Under the pieces are notes generated by a model, which was not told the DNA's origin, ran no database searches, and worked only from the letters and a program-made list of their open reading frames with translations. From Burkholderiales bacterium (GTDB lineage: Bacteria; Pseudomonadota; Gammaproteobacteria; Burkholderiales; SG8-41): a stretch of DNA of 64,000 nt. Position 1 is the first letter of the stretch. Each line of letters begins with the position of its first letter. A program made the translations under genes and the position numbers. Below, one piece after another: positions 8,669 through 16,941 of this stretch. The stretch lies in contig JAHCAI010000004.1 of NCBI GenBank assembly GCA_019634975.1, positions 202,750-266,749 of the forward strand, in the 5' to 3' direction.

Positions 8669-10215
8669 GGACGGGGCGGCGCACGCGGGCGGATGCCGCG
8701 GTCGCGACCGAGGTGGAACTCAAGCTGCGCTTTGCGCCGGCCCGCCTGCGCGAGGTGCTGGGCCTGCCCGAACTCGCGGGCATGCGCCGCAGCAGCAACC
8801 GGCGGCTAGCCGCAACCTACTACGATACGCCCGCGCTCGACCTGTGGCGGCGCAGGATTGCCCTGCGGGTGCGTCGTGAGGGCGGGCGCTGGGTGCAGAC
8901 CGTCAAGGGCGGGGGCTCCGCGGCTTCGGGCCTGCATCGCCGCCTGGAAGTCGACACCGTGCTCGGGGATGCGCGTCCGGACCTGTCGCGCCTGCCGCAG
9001 CATCCGGTCACCCGGATCCTGCGATCGCGCGCTGTCGCGGAGAGCCTGGTGCCCGTATTCCGTACCGAAATCCTGCGCTCGCTGCGCCTGCTCGAACCGG
9101 CCCCCGGGGTGCGCATCGAAGCCGCAATCGATCGCGGAGTCCTGCGCAGCGGCAGGCGGCGCCGTGCCGTTTCCGAGCTTGAGCTCGAGCTGAAAAGCGG
9201 GCCGGCCGTCGCTCTTTTCGATCTTGCCCGGCAACTCGCCCCGCGCCTGCCGCTGGCACTGGAGCACCGCTCGAAGGCGCAGCGGGGCTATGCCCTGTTC
9301 CGCGGCGCCGAAGAGCCGCCGGTGAAAGCGCAGGCCCCGGTGCTCGGCGGCGCGATGGACGCGGGCGAGGCCTTTCGCGAGATTGCCGCCAGCGCGCTGG
9401 CCCAGATGCATGCCAACGAGCACGGCGTGGTTCATGGCAGCGATCCGGAATACCTGCACCAGATGCGCGTCGGCATCCGGCGGCTGCGCTCGGCTTTCCG
9501 GTTGTTCCGCGACCTGCTGAGCGATGCCGTCGAGGCCGAGGCCCGGTCATTGCGCGAGATTGCCGACGCCCTCGCACCTGCGCGCGACTGGGACGTGCTG
9601 GTCACCGAGACACTGCCGGAGGCAGCGGCTGAGCTGGCGCTGCAGCAGGCTGCTCCGGCTCTGATCGAGGCCTGCGAGCGGCAGCGGCAGCGCGCGCGGA
9701 CGAGGGCGATCCGGTCGATAAAGGCGGCGGAATACCAGGATGCAATGATGGCACTCGGGCGTCTGCTGGCCATGCCCGGCGGTCCGTCCGGCTCGGACGC
9801 GTGGCGCCGGCCCGCGCGAGAATGCGCGCTGCGCATTCTCGCGCACTGGCATGCGCGGGTGCTCAAGCGGGGACGCCGCATCGGGGATCGCAGCAGCGCG
9901 GAACTGCACCGCTTGCGGATTGCCGTCAAGCAGCTGCGCTATGCGGTGGAATTCTTCAACGGGCTTTTCGATTCGCGCCGCATGGCGGCACTGCGCGGCC
10001 GGCTGGCGCGGCTGCAGGATATACTGGGCAGCATCAACGATGCCGCGAGCGTGGCGCCGCTGCTCGAGAGCGCGGCCGCGACCGGTGCGCCGGGGGCGCA
10101 GGCTGCCGCCGAAAGCGTCGTTGCCTGGTGCGGTGATCGCGCCGCGGCCGATCGTGCCGAACTGCGGGCTGCGTGGCGGCGCTTTCGCGCCGAGCCCCTG
10201 CCCTGGCTGGAGTGA
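8665..10215 (+). CDS. CYTH and CHAD domain protein
   Basis: A 516-residue two-domain protein. Residues about 12-210 are a CYTH domain, recognised by the VELKLRF signature (the ExExK-type strand) and later basic and acidic strands; such domains often bind or hydrolyse triphosphates or polyphosphate. Residues about 225-500 are a CHAD domain, a helical bundle rich in conserved histidine and arginine, seen here as YLHQMRVGIRRLRSAFRLFRD and ELHRLRIAVKQLRYAVEFF. CHAD proteins are known to bind polyphosphate and to localise to polyphosphate granules. The start overlaps the ppk1 stop by four bases and sixA follows after two bases. The context supports a role in polyphosphate binding or turnover; the exact reaction is not known. 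Confidence 0.92.
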   Translation: MRTGRRTRADAAVATEVELKLRFAPARLREVLGLPELAGMRRSSNRRLAATYYDTPALDLWRRRIALRVRREGGRWVQTVKGGGSAASGLHRRLEVDTVLGDARPDLSRLPQHPVTRILRSRAVAESLVPVFRTEILRSLRLLEPAPGVRIEAAIDRGVLRSGRRRRAVSELELELKSGPAVALFDLARQLAPRLPLALEHRSKAQRGYALFRGAEEPPVKAQAPVLGGAMDAGEAFREIAASALAQMHANEHGVVHGSDPEYLHQMRVGIRRLRSAFRLFRDLLSDAVEAEARSLREIADALAPARDWDVLVTETLPEAAAELALQQAAPALIEACERQRQRARTRAIRSIKAAEYQDAMMALGRLLAMPGGPSGSDAWRRPARECALRILAHWHARVLKRGRRIGDRSSAELHRLRIAVKQLRYAVEFFNGLFDSRRMAALRGRLARLQDILGSINDAASVAPLLESAAATGAPGAQAAAESVVAWCGDRAAADRAELRAAWRRFRAEPLPWLE

Positions 10216-10217
10216 AC

Positions 10218-10661
10218 ATGGAACTGATCCTTTGGCGCCATGCGGATGCGGAAGACGGCCTGCCTGACGAGGCGCGGCGGCTGACTGCGAAAGGCCGCCG
10301 GCAGGCGAAGAAAATGGCGGCATGGCTGGCTGAACGGCTGCCGGGCGGCTACCGCGTGGTCTGCAGTCCTGCCGTGCGCGCCCGCGAAACCGCGGCTGCG
10401 TTGAGCGCTGATCCGCAGGTCGACAAGGCAGTGTCGACTGCGGCGACGCCGCAGGGCGTGCTGAAGGCCGCAGGCTGGCCCGGCGGAGCGGGCACGGTGA
10501 TCATCGTCGGGCACCAGCCGACGCTGGGCGCCGCCGCGGCCCTGGCGCTGACCGGCAAGGCATCGGCCTGGAACCTGAAGAAGGGCGCGATCTGGTGGCT
10601 TGCCACCGACAACGGCGTCGATGTCGAGGTGCGCGCAATGCTTGCGCCCGGAATCCTCTAG
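10218..10661 (+). CDS. sixA: phosphohistidine phosphatase SixA
   Basis: A 147-residue histidine-phosphatase-superfamily protein. The catalytic RH motif is at the N-terminus (MELILWRHADAED), with the second catalytic histidine in TVIIVGHQPTLGAAAALAL and the family arginine in CSPAVRARETAAAL. SixA removes phosphate from phosphohistidine in signalling or phosphotransferase proteins. The ATG at 10218 is chosen because it gives the usual MELILWRHA start; a longer frame overlaps the previous gene. It lies two bases after the CYTH-CHAD gene and nine bases before pap, so it is probably co-transcribed with the polyphosphate genes. Its target in that setting is not known. Confidence 0.94.
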   Translation: MELILWRHADAEDGLPDEARRLTAKGRRQAKKMAAWLAERLPGGYRVVCSPAVRARETAAALSADPQVDKAVSTAATPQGVLKAAGWPGGAGTVIIVGHQPTLGAAAALALTGKASAWNLKKGAIWWLATDNGVDVEVRAMLAPGIL

Positions 10662-10669
10662 GAGACAGC

Positions 10670-12208
10670 ATGTTCGAATCAGCGAGCCTTGCACACCGCA
10701 TCGACAAGGCAGCCTACCGCCGCGCCGAACCGAAGCTGCGGCAGGCCCTGCTCAATGCCCAGTACGACCTGAAGCAGGATGGCCGGTTTTCGGTGCTGAT
10801 CCTGATTGCCGGTGTCGAGGGCGCGGGCAAGGGCGAAACCGTCAACCTGCTCAACGAGTGGATGGACCCGCGGCACATCGAGGTCAGCGGATTCGCCGAG
10901 CCGTCCGATGAGGAAAGCGAGCGCCCGCGCGTCTGGCGCTACTGGCGCGCGCTTCCGCCGAAGGGCAAGATCGGCATATTTTTCGGGGCCTGGCACACCC
11001 AGCCCATTGTTGACCGTGCCACCGGACGCATAAGCGCGGGCCGCTTCGATCAGTACATCAGTGAGATCCTGCGGCTCGAGCGCATGCTGGTCGACGAGGG
11101 CGTGCTGCTGCTCAAGTTCTGGTTCCACCTGTCCAAGTCGCAGCAGAAAAAGCGCCTGCGTGAACTCGAGGCCGATCCGGTCACGCGCTGGCGCGTGACG
11201 GCCAAGGACTGGAAGCTGTTCGAGCAGTACGACGATTTCGTCGGGGTTTGCGAGCCCTTTGTTCGCAAGACCAGCACCGGCGAAGCGCCGTGGCTGGTGG
11301 TGGCGGGCGCCGATCCGCGGTACCGCAGCCTGACCGTGGGCCGCACGCTGCTGGCGGCGCTGCGCGAGCGGCTCGACGAGAAGTCCGCCGCGCGGGCTCC
11401 CGACCGCACGCCACCGCTGCCGCCGGCGGTCGACAACCTCAACGTGATTCGCGCGCTGCAGCTGGACCAGGCATTGTCGAAAAAGGCCTACGAGACCGAG
11501 CTCGAGCGCCAGCAGGGGCGCCTGAACCGGCTGTTCCGCGACCCGCGCATGAAGCAGATGGCGGTGGTTGCGGTGTTCGAGGGCAACGACGCCGCCGGCA
11601 AGGGCGGCGCCATCCGCCGCGTCACGCGCGCACTCGATGCGCGCAGCTACCAGACGGTTTCCGTGGCGGCACCGACGGAGGAGGAACGCAGCAAGCCCTA
11701 CCTCTGGCGGTTCTGGCGCCACCTGCCGCGGCGCGGGCGGCTGTTGATTTTCGACCGATCCTGGTACGGCCGCGTGCTGGTCGAACGCGTCGAGGGGTTC
11801 TGCTCGGAGGCGGACTGGATGCGCGCCTACAGCGAGATCAACGACTTCGAGCAGCAGCTCGCCCAGCACAACCTGCTGGTGGTGAAGTTCTGGCTCGCAA
11901 TCAGCAAGGAGGAACAGTTCCGGCGGTTCAAGGAGCGCGAGAAGGTCGTCTTCAAGCGTTTCAAGATCACGGACGAGGACTGGCGCAACCGCAAGCAGTG
12001 GGATGCCTACGAGCGCGCCGTCTGCGACATGGTTGACCGCACTTCCACCAACCTCGCGCCGTGGACGCTGGTCGAGGCCAACAACAAGTATTACGCGCGG
12101 ATCAAGGTGATCCGCACCCTGGCCGATGCCGTCGAGGCCGCGCTGGCGCGGGCCGGGGAGCAGGGCGAGAAGGACAAGAACGGGAAGAAGGGCAAAAAAG
12201 GCGGCTAG
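10670..12208 (+). CDS. pap: polyphosphate:AMP phosphotransferase (tandem PPK2 domains)
   Basis: This 512-residue protein holds two PPK2 domains, the arrangement of class II PPK2 enzymes that phosphorylate AMP to ADP with polyphosphate. The first domain (residues about 10-250) has a variant Walker A, GVEGAGKGETVNLL. The second (about 265-500) has the canonical GNDAAGKGGAIRRV, the lid-type segment LPRRGRLLIFDRSWYGRVLVE and the late motif RFKITDEDWRNR. In family members the second domain is the catalytic one. The start is the ATG at 10670 behind GGAGACAGC. The lysine-rich tail (KDKNGKKGKKGG) may interact with the polyanion. It converges with ppx with seven bases between stops. Confidence 0.95.
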   Translation: MFESASLAHRIDKAAYRRAEPKLRQALLNAQYDLKQDGRFSVLILIAGVEGAGKGETVNLLNEWMDPRHIEVSGFAEPSDEESERPRVWRYWRALPPKGKIGIFFGAWHTQPIVDRATGRISAGRFDQYISEILRLERMLVDEGVLLLKFWFHLSKSQQKKRLRELEADPVTRWRVTAKDWKLFEQYDDFVGVCEPFVRKTSTGEAPWLVVAGADPRYRSLTVGRTLLAALRERLDEKSAARAPDRTPPLPPAVDNLNVIRALQLDQALSKKAYETELERQQGRLNRLFRDPRMKQMAVVAVFEGNDAAGKGGAIRRVTRALDARSYQTVSVAAPTEEERSKPYLWRFWRHLPRRGRLLIFDRSWYGRVLVERVEGFCSEADWMRAYSEINDFEQQLAQHNLLVVKFWLAISKEEQFRRFKEREKVVFKRFKITDEDWRNRKQWDAYERAVCDMVDRTSTNLAPWTLVEANNKYYARIKVIRTLADAVEAALARAGEQGEKDKNGKKGKKGG

Positions 12209-12215
12209 GGCGCGG

Positions 12216-13733
12216 TCAATCGGCGAGCACGGGCTCTTGCGCGAGCGCGATCTCGTCCAGTCCCGGCACCTTGAGCTCGAGCCCGACGCGCGCCCATTCG
12301 TCGACCTCCTCGCGCAGCGCCGTCGCCGTCAGCGGATTCGCCTCCAGCCAGGCGGGATCGAATGCGAGGCGCACGCGTTCCCCCTGCAGGCGGATGTCCA
12401 GCGGCGGAAAGCGCGCATCGCGCCGCGCCCGGCACAGCAGGACGGCAAGCCGCAGCGCCAGCACCAGCGCGCGGTTTTCCTCCTCGGGCAGGGCTTCCAG
12501 CGATTTTTTCAGCGAGCGCCGGTGATTGAGCACCAGAGCGGCGAGGCGCTCCTGTTCTTCGCGCGAGAATCCCGGCATGTCGGCGTTGCTGATGATGTAC
12601 GCCGAATGCTTGTGGTAGCCGCTGTAGGCGACCGGGATGCCGATTTCATGCAGCTTTGCCGCCCAGGCCAGCAGCTGCGGCGCGGACTCGTCGACGGTGT
12701 CGCCGGCGAGTTTTTCGTACAGCGCGGTGGCGAAGCCGCCGACCCGCTTCGCCTGCTGCGCGTCGACGTGGTAGCGCTGCATGAACTGGGCAACGGTGAC
12801 GTCGCGCATGTCGTGGTGGTGGAAGCGCCCGAGCATGTCGTAGAGCACGCCCTGGCGCATCGCGCCGGTTGCGGGGGTCAGCTCGTCGATGTTCAGCTCG
12901 TCGAGCACTGCATGAAGGATGGCCATGCCGCCGGGCAGGACGGGCCTGCGGTCGGCGCGCAGGCCGGGCAGATCGATCTCCGCCATGTCCCCGGTCCTGA
13001 TCAGCTGGCTGCGCAGCCGGTCGAGCCCGGCCAGTGTGATCGGTCCCGCGGTGTATCCGGACAGCTCCAGGATCTCGGCGAGCGCGCGGATCGTGCCGGA
13101 GGAGCCGACAGCCTGCTGCCAGTTGCCGCGGATGTAGCGGCCGACGATCGGCTGCAGTTCGGCGCGCGCCGCAAGCTCGGCTTCCTTGAATGCCGACCTG
13201 CTGACCCGGCCGTCGCGGAAATAGCGCATGCTGTAGGACACGCAGCCCATGAACAGGCTTTCGAGCTTCTGCGGCTTGTAGCCGGCGCCGATGATGCATT
13301 CGGTGGAGCCGCCGCCGATGTCGACGACCAGCCGCTTGTCGCGGGATGCCGGCAGGCTGTGGGACACGCCGAGATAGATCAGCCGCGCTTCCTCGCGTCC
13401 GGCCACCACTTCGATCGGAAACCCGAGGGCTGACTGCGCACGGCGCAGGAAAGGTTTTGCATTCTTCGCCACGCGCAGCGTGTTGGTGCCGATTGCCCGC
13501 ACCGCATGCCTGTCGAGCCCGCGCAGGCGTTCGCCGAAGCGGGCAAGGCAGGCGAGTGCCCGTTCCTGGGATTCTTCGTCGAGTTTCTTGTCCTTGCCGA
13601 GACCTGCGCCGAGGCGCACCGGCTCGCGCAGTGAATCCAGCGGATAGCACTGGTCGCCGGCAACGCGGGCAATCTGGCAATGGAAGGAGTTCGAGCCGAG
13701 GTCGACGGCGGCGATCGTGGACTGCTCAGCCAC
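12216..13733 (-). CDS. ppx: exopolyphosphatase, Ppx/GppA family
   Basis: A 505-residue enzyme that releases phosphate from the ends of polyphosphate chains; GppA-type activity on pppGpp is a possible alternative or addition. The N-terminal half has the actin-like ATPase fold with AAVDLGSNSFHCQIARV and the phosphate-2 loop RLVVDIGGGSTECIIG. The C-terminal half is an HD-like helical domain (AAKLHEIGIPVAYSGYHKHSAYIISNAD). It faces the ppk1-pap group tail to tail and lies 107 bp downstream of phoU on the same strand. The pairing of a synthetic and a degradative gene set here suggests local control of polyphosphate levels. Confidence 0.94.
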   Translation of the reverse strand: MAEQSTIAAVDLGSNSFHCQIARVAGDQCYPLDSLREPVRLGAGLGKDKKLDEESQERALACLARFGERLRGLDRHAVRAIGTNTLRVAKNAKPFLRRAQSALGFPIEVVAGREEARLIYLGVSHSLPASRDKRLVVDIGGGSTECIIGAGYKPQKLESLFMGCVSYSMRYFRDGRVSRSAFKEAELAARAELQPIVGRYIRGNWQQAVGSSGTIRALAEILELSGYTAGPITLAGLDRLRSQLIRTGDMAEIDLPGLRADRRPVLPGGMAILHAVLDELNIDELTPATGAMRQGVLYDMLGRFHHHDMRDVTVAQFMQRYHVDAQQAKRVGGFATALYEKLAGDTVDESAPQLLAWAAKLHEIGIPVAYSGYHKHSAYIISNADMPGFSREEQERLAALVLNHRRSLKKSLEALPEEENRALVLALRLAVLLCRARRDARFPPLDIRLQGERVRLAFDPAWLEANPLTATALREEVDEWARVGLELKVPGLDEIALAQEPVLAD

Positions 13734-13840
13734 CGCTGGATGCCTCCCGATCCGACTTTGCGCCCCTGATCCGCATGCCTGTCCGCCCGCCCTGGTGACC
13801 GGGAGTCAGTGTACCACGCAGCCGTGGCGCGACAGCAGGA

Positions 13841-14542
13841 TCAGCCGAGGGCTTCGCGTTCGACCGCCTCGACGCCGGTGTGGCGCACGTCCTTGCCCTT
13901 GACCAGGTAGACCACGTACTCCGACATGTTCTTGGCATGGTCGCCGATGCGCTCGATGGCCTTGGCGATGAACAGGATCTCGATGGCGTGGGAGATGGTC
14001 CGCGGATCCTCCATCATGAAGGTGATCAGCTGGCGCAGGATGTTCTTGAAGGCCTTGTCCACCTGTTCGTCCTGGCGCACGACCTTGGCGGCCACCGTCA
14101 GGTCGAGGCGTGCGAAGGAGTCCAGCGAATTGCGCAGCATGCCCAGGGCGAGCTCGGTGACCCTCTCGATCTCGGACACCCGGGGCACCGTCGGACGGTC
14201 GCTGTCGTAGATGGCCTGCGCCATGCGGGCGATCTTTGCCGCCTCGTCGCCGATGCGCTCGAGGTCGGTGATGGTCTTCACCACCGTCATGATGGTGCGC
14301 AGGTCCTTGGCCGCAGGCTGGCGCAGCGCGATCAGCGTGCTGCATTCCTCGTCAATGGTCACCTCGAGGGCATTGACCTGGTGGTCGTTTTCCATGACCT
14401 GACGCGCCAGCCCCATGTTGCCGGTGGTCAGCGCCTCCAGTGCACGGGTGATCTGCTCCTCGACCAGGCCGCCCATCTGCAGCACCCTCGAACGGATTTC
14501 TTCCAGCTCGGTGTCAAATTGCTTCAGCGTATGGTCGGGCAT
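13841..14542 (-). CDS. phoU: phosphate signalling protein PhoU
   Basis: A 233-residue, all-helical protein made of two PhoU repeats. PhoU represses the PhoR-PhoB response when phosphate is plentiful and modulates the Pst transporter. Metal-binding motifs of the family are present, for example ITDLERIGDEAAKIARMA in the first repeat and AIERIGDHAKNMSEYVVY in the second. The ATG at 14542 gives the usual MPDHTLKQFDTEL start; a longer frame begins six codons upstream. No pst or pho regulatory genes are adjacent. Here it sits beside ppx, a common neighbour. Confidence 0.95.
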   Translation of the reverse strand: MPDHTLKQFDTELEEIRSRVLQMGGLVEEQITRALEALTTGNMGLARQVMENDHQVNALEVTIDEECSTLIALRQPAAKDLRTIMTVVKTITDLERIGDEAAKIARMAQAIYDSDRPTVPRVSEIERVTELALGMLRNSLDSFARLDLTVAAKVVRQDEQVDKAFKNILRQLITFMMEDPRTISHAIEILFIAKAIERIGDHAKNMSEYVVYLVKGKDVRHTGVEAVEREALG

Positions 14543-14598
14543 GGCGGCTTTTTCCTGCAAAAAGGGGCAGTAGAAGGGACGATATTAATAACAGCGGA

Positions 14599-15279
14599 TT
14601 ATGACAATTTCGTGGCTGCCGGGTGGCGCAGGGTCTCGACACCCCCGGGACCGGCCAGCAGCAGCACGTCGGCCGGACGCCGCGCGAACAGGCCATTGGT
14701 GACCACGCCGGTGATCTGGTTGATCCGCGTTTCCAGTTCGGGCGGATCGACGATGCTCAGGTTGCGCACGTCGAGGATCAGGTTGCCGTTGTCGGTGACA
14801 AATCCGCTGCGCCATTCCGGCTGGCCGCCGAGCTTCGCCAGTTCGCGGGCGACATGGGATCGCGCCATCGGGATCACTTCCACCGGCAGCGGGAAGCGGC
14901 CGAGCACATCGACCAGCTTGGAAGCGTCGGCGATGCAGATGAATTCACGGGCCACCGCGGCGACGATCTTCTCGCGGGTCAGCGCGCCGCCGCCGCCCTT
15001 GATCATCATCAGGTGGCGGGTGACCTCATCGGCGCCGTCGACATAAATCGGCAGGTCGCGCACGCCATTGAGGTCGAACACCGGGATGCCGGCGGCCTTC
15101 AGCCGCGCCGCGCTCGCCTCGGAACTCGATACCGCGCCCTCTATCCGGCCCTTGATGCCGGCCAGCTCGTCGATGAAAAAGTTGACTGTGGATCCGGTGC
15201 CGACGCCGACGATGGCGCCTTCCGGCACCAGCGCCGCCGCCGCCTTTGCCGCGGCCTGCTTTTGTGAATCCTGGCTCAT
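14599..15279 (-). CDS. rpiA: ribose-5-phosphate isomerase A
   Basis: RpiA interconverts ribose 5-phosphate and ribulose 5-phosphate in the pentose phosphate pathway. The 226-residue protein carries the family motifs [16 protein letters not shown] (phosphate binding), IYVDGADEV and [15 protein letters not shown], which supply the catalytic acid and lysine. The start is the ATG at 15279 ([15 protein letters not shown]). A frame extends far upstream of it, but that part is the antisense shadow of ilvA. The gene is divergent from ilvA across a 123-bp region. Confidence 0.96.
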   Translation of the reverse strand: MSQDSQKQAAAKAAAALVPEGAIVGVGTGSTVNFFIDELAGIKGRIEGAVSSSEASAARLKAAGIPVFDLNGVRDLPIYVDGADEVTRHLMMIKGGGGALTREKIVAAVAREFICIADASKLVDVLGRFPLPVEVIPMARSHVARELAKLGGQPEWRSGFVTDNGNLILDVRNLSIVDPPELETRINQITGVVTNGLFARRPADVLLLAGPGGVETLRHPAATKLS

Positions 15280-15402
15280 TGCGAACTCCGGGTTGCGTTG
15301 CGTTTCAATATACACGAATGGCCGGCCGCGGCCCGCTTCGCGGCGGGGGCCCATTCCTGATAACCTTTCCCCGCGGGCGGCCTGCCCGAAGTGCATGAAT
15401 CG

Positions 15403-16917
15403 ATGATGAAAAAAACGGATTACCTGGAACGCATCCTCAACGCCCGCGTCTATGACGTGGCGATCGAATCGCCGCTGGAGCCGGCGCCCAACCTGTCGCG
15501 GCGCCTGCACAACCGCATCCTGCTCAAGCGCGAGGACATGCAGCCGGTGTTTTCGTTCAAGCTGCGCGGGGCCTACAACAAGATGGCGCACCTGCCGCAG
15601 GCGGCGCTGAGCCGCGGGGTGATTGCGGCCTCCGCCGGCAACCACGCGCAGGGCGTGGCGCTGGCGGCGAAGCGCCTCGGCTGCAGCGCGACCATCGTCA
15701 TGCCGGTGACCACGCCCGACATCAAGGTCGACGCGGTGCGGGCGCGGGGTGCGAAGGTGGTGCTGCATGGCGATTCCTACGACGAAGCGGCGGCCCACGC
15801 GCGCGCGCTCGAGAAACGCCACGGCCTGACCTATGTGCATCCCTATGATGACCCGGAGGTGATCGCCGGGCAGGGCACCATCGCGATGGAAATCCTGCGC
15901 CAGCATCCCGAGCCCATAGACGCGATCTTTGTCGCCATCGGCGGCGGCGGGCTGATTGCCGGCATCGCCGCCTATGTCAAGCGGCTGCGGCCTTCGATCC
16001 GCATCATCGGCGTCGAGCCCGTTGACTCGGACGCGATGTACCGGTCGCTGAAGGCCGGCCGCCGCGTCAGGCTGGCCCAGGTCGGCCTGTTTGCCGACGG
16101 CGTCGCGGTCAAGCAGGTGGGCAAGGAGACTTTCCGCCTGTGCCGCACGCTGGTCGAAGAGGTCATCCGCGTCGACACCGATGCGATGTGTGCGGCGATC
16201 AAGGACGTGTTCGAGGACACCCGCGCGATTCTCGAGCCGGCCGGCGCGCTCGCCATCGCCGGCGCGAAAGCCTGGGTCGCGCGCAAGGGCATCCGCGGCG
16301 CGACCCTGGTGGCCGTGGCCTGCGGCGCCAACATGAACTTTGACCGCCTGCGCTTTGTCGCAGAAGAAGCGGAGCTCGGCGAGAACCGCGAGGCGATTCT
16401 CGCGGTGACCATTCCGGAGAAGCCCGGCAGCTTCAAGGCTTTCTGCGAGCAGCTGGGCCCGCGCAACGTGACGGAGTTCAACTACCGCTATGACGATGCA
16501 CAGCAGGCACAGGTGTTTGTCGGGGTCCAGGTGCGGGACCGCCGCGAAACGGCGCAGCTGGTGCGCGCCCTGCGCCGGCGCGGGCTCAGGACACTCGACC
16601 TCAGCGGCAATGACCTCGCCAAGCTCCATGTGCGGCACATGGTCGGCGGCCATGCGCCGGTCAGCAACGAAATCCTCTACCGCTTCGAGTTTCCGGAGCG
16701 GCCGGGCGCGCTGATGCGTTTCCTGAGCAGCATGAGCCGCGGCTGGAACATCAGCCTGTTTCATTACCGCAACCACGGCGCTGATTACGGGCGCGTGCTG
16801 GTCGGCATGCAGGTGCCGCCCTCCGACCAGGCGCGCTTCCGGCGCTTCCTCGCGCAGGTGGGTTACCCCTGGGTCGATGAAACGCGAAACCCGGCGTATC
16901 GCCTGTTTCTGGGATAA
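15403..16917 (+). CDS. ilvA: biosynthetic threonine ammonia-lyase
   Basis: IlvA deaminates threonine to 2-oxobutanoate, the committed step of isoleucine synthesis. The 504-residue length with two C-terminal ACT-like regulatory domains (beginning near [17 protein letters not shown] and [17 protein letters not shown]) marks the biosynthetic, isoleucine-inhibited form. The PLP lysine is in [16 protein letters not shown] and the phosphate loop is [12 protein letters not shown]. The frame is open from a GTG at 15391, but the adjacent ATG codons at 15403 and 15406 give the usual N-terminus before [15 protein letters not shown]. Confidence 0.96.
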   Translation: MMKKTDYLERILNARVYDVAIESPLEPAPNLSRRLHNRILLKREDMQPVFSFKLRGAYNKMAHLPQAALSRGVIAASAGNHAQGVALAAKRLGCSATIVMPVTTPDIKVDAVRARGAKVVLHGDSYDEAAAHARALEKRHGLTYVHPYDDPEVIAGQGTIAMEILRQHPEPIDAIFVAIGGGGLIAGIAAYVKRLRPSIRIIGVEPVDSDAMYRSLKAGRRVRLAQVGLFADGVAVKQVGKETFRLCRTLVEEVIRVDTDAMCAAIKDVFEDTRAILEPAGALAIAGAKAWVARKGIRGATLVAVACGANMNFDRLRFVAEEAELGENREAILAVTIPEKPGSFKAFCEQLGPRNVTEFNYRYDDAQQAQVFVGVQVRDRRETAQLVRALRRRGLRTLDLSGNDLAKLHVRHMVGGHAPVSNEILYRFEFPERPGALMRFLSSMSRGWNISLFHYRNHGADYGRVLVGMQVPPSDQARFRRFLAQVGYPWVDETRNPAYRLFLG

Positions 16918-16928
16918 AAGTGATTTAT

Positions 16929-16941
16929 AATCAATCAGTTA
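16929..16941. promoter_or_regulatory. IHF-like site upstream of the lytic transglycosylase gene
   Basis: AATCAATCAGTTA fits the published IHF consensus WATCAANNNNTTR exactly and lies in a short AT-rich patch (16920-16948) in otherwise GC-rich DNA, ending at the start codon of the slt gene. It resembles the recurrent AT-rich element described elsewhere in this window. Binding is inferred only from the sequence match. Confidence 0.35.

Noticed and set aside
14599..16776. A 725-codon minus-strand frame that would fuse sequence upstream to RpiA
   Set aside because: Only the last 226 codons resemble a protein family; the rest is the antisense of ilvA.
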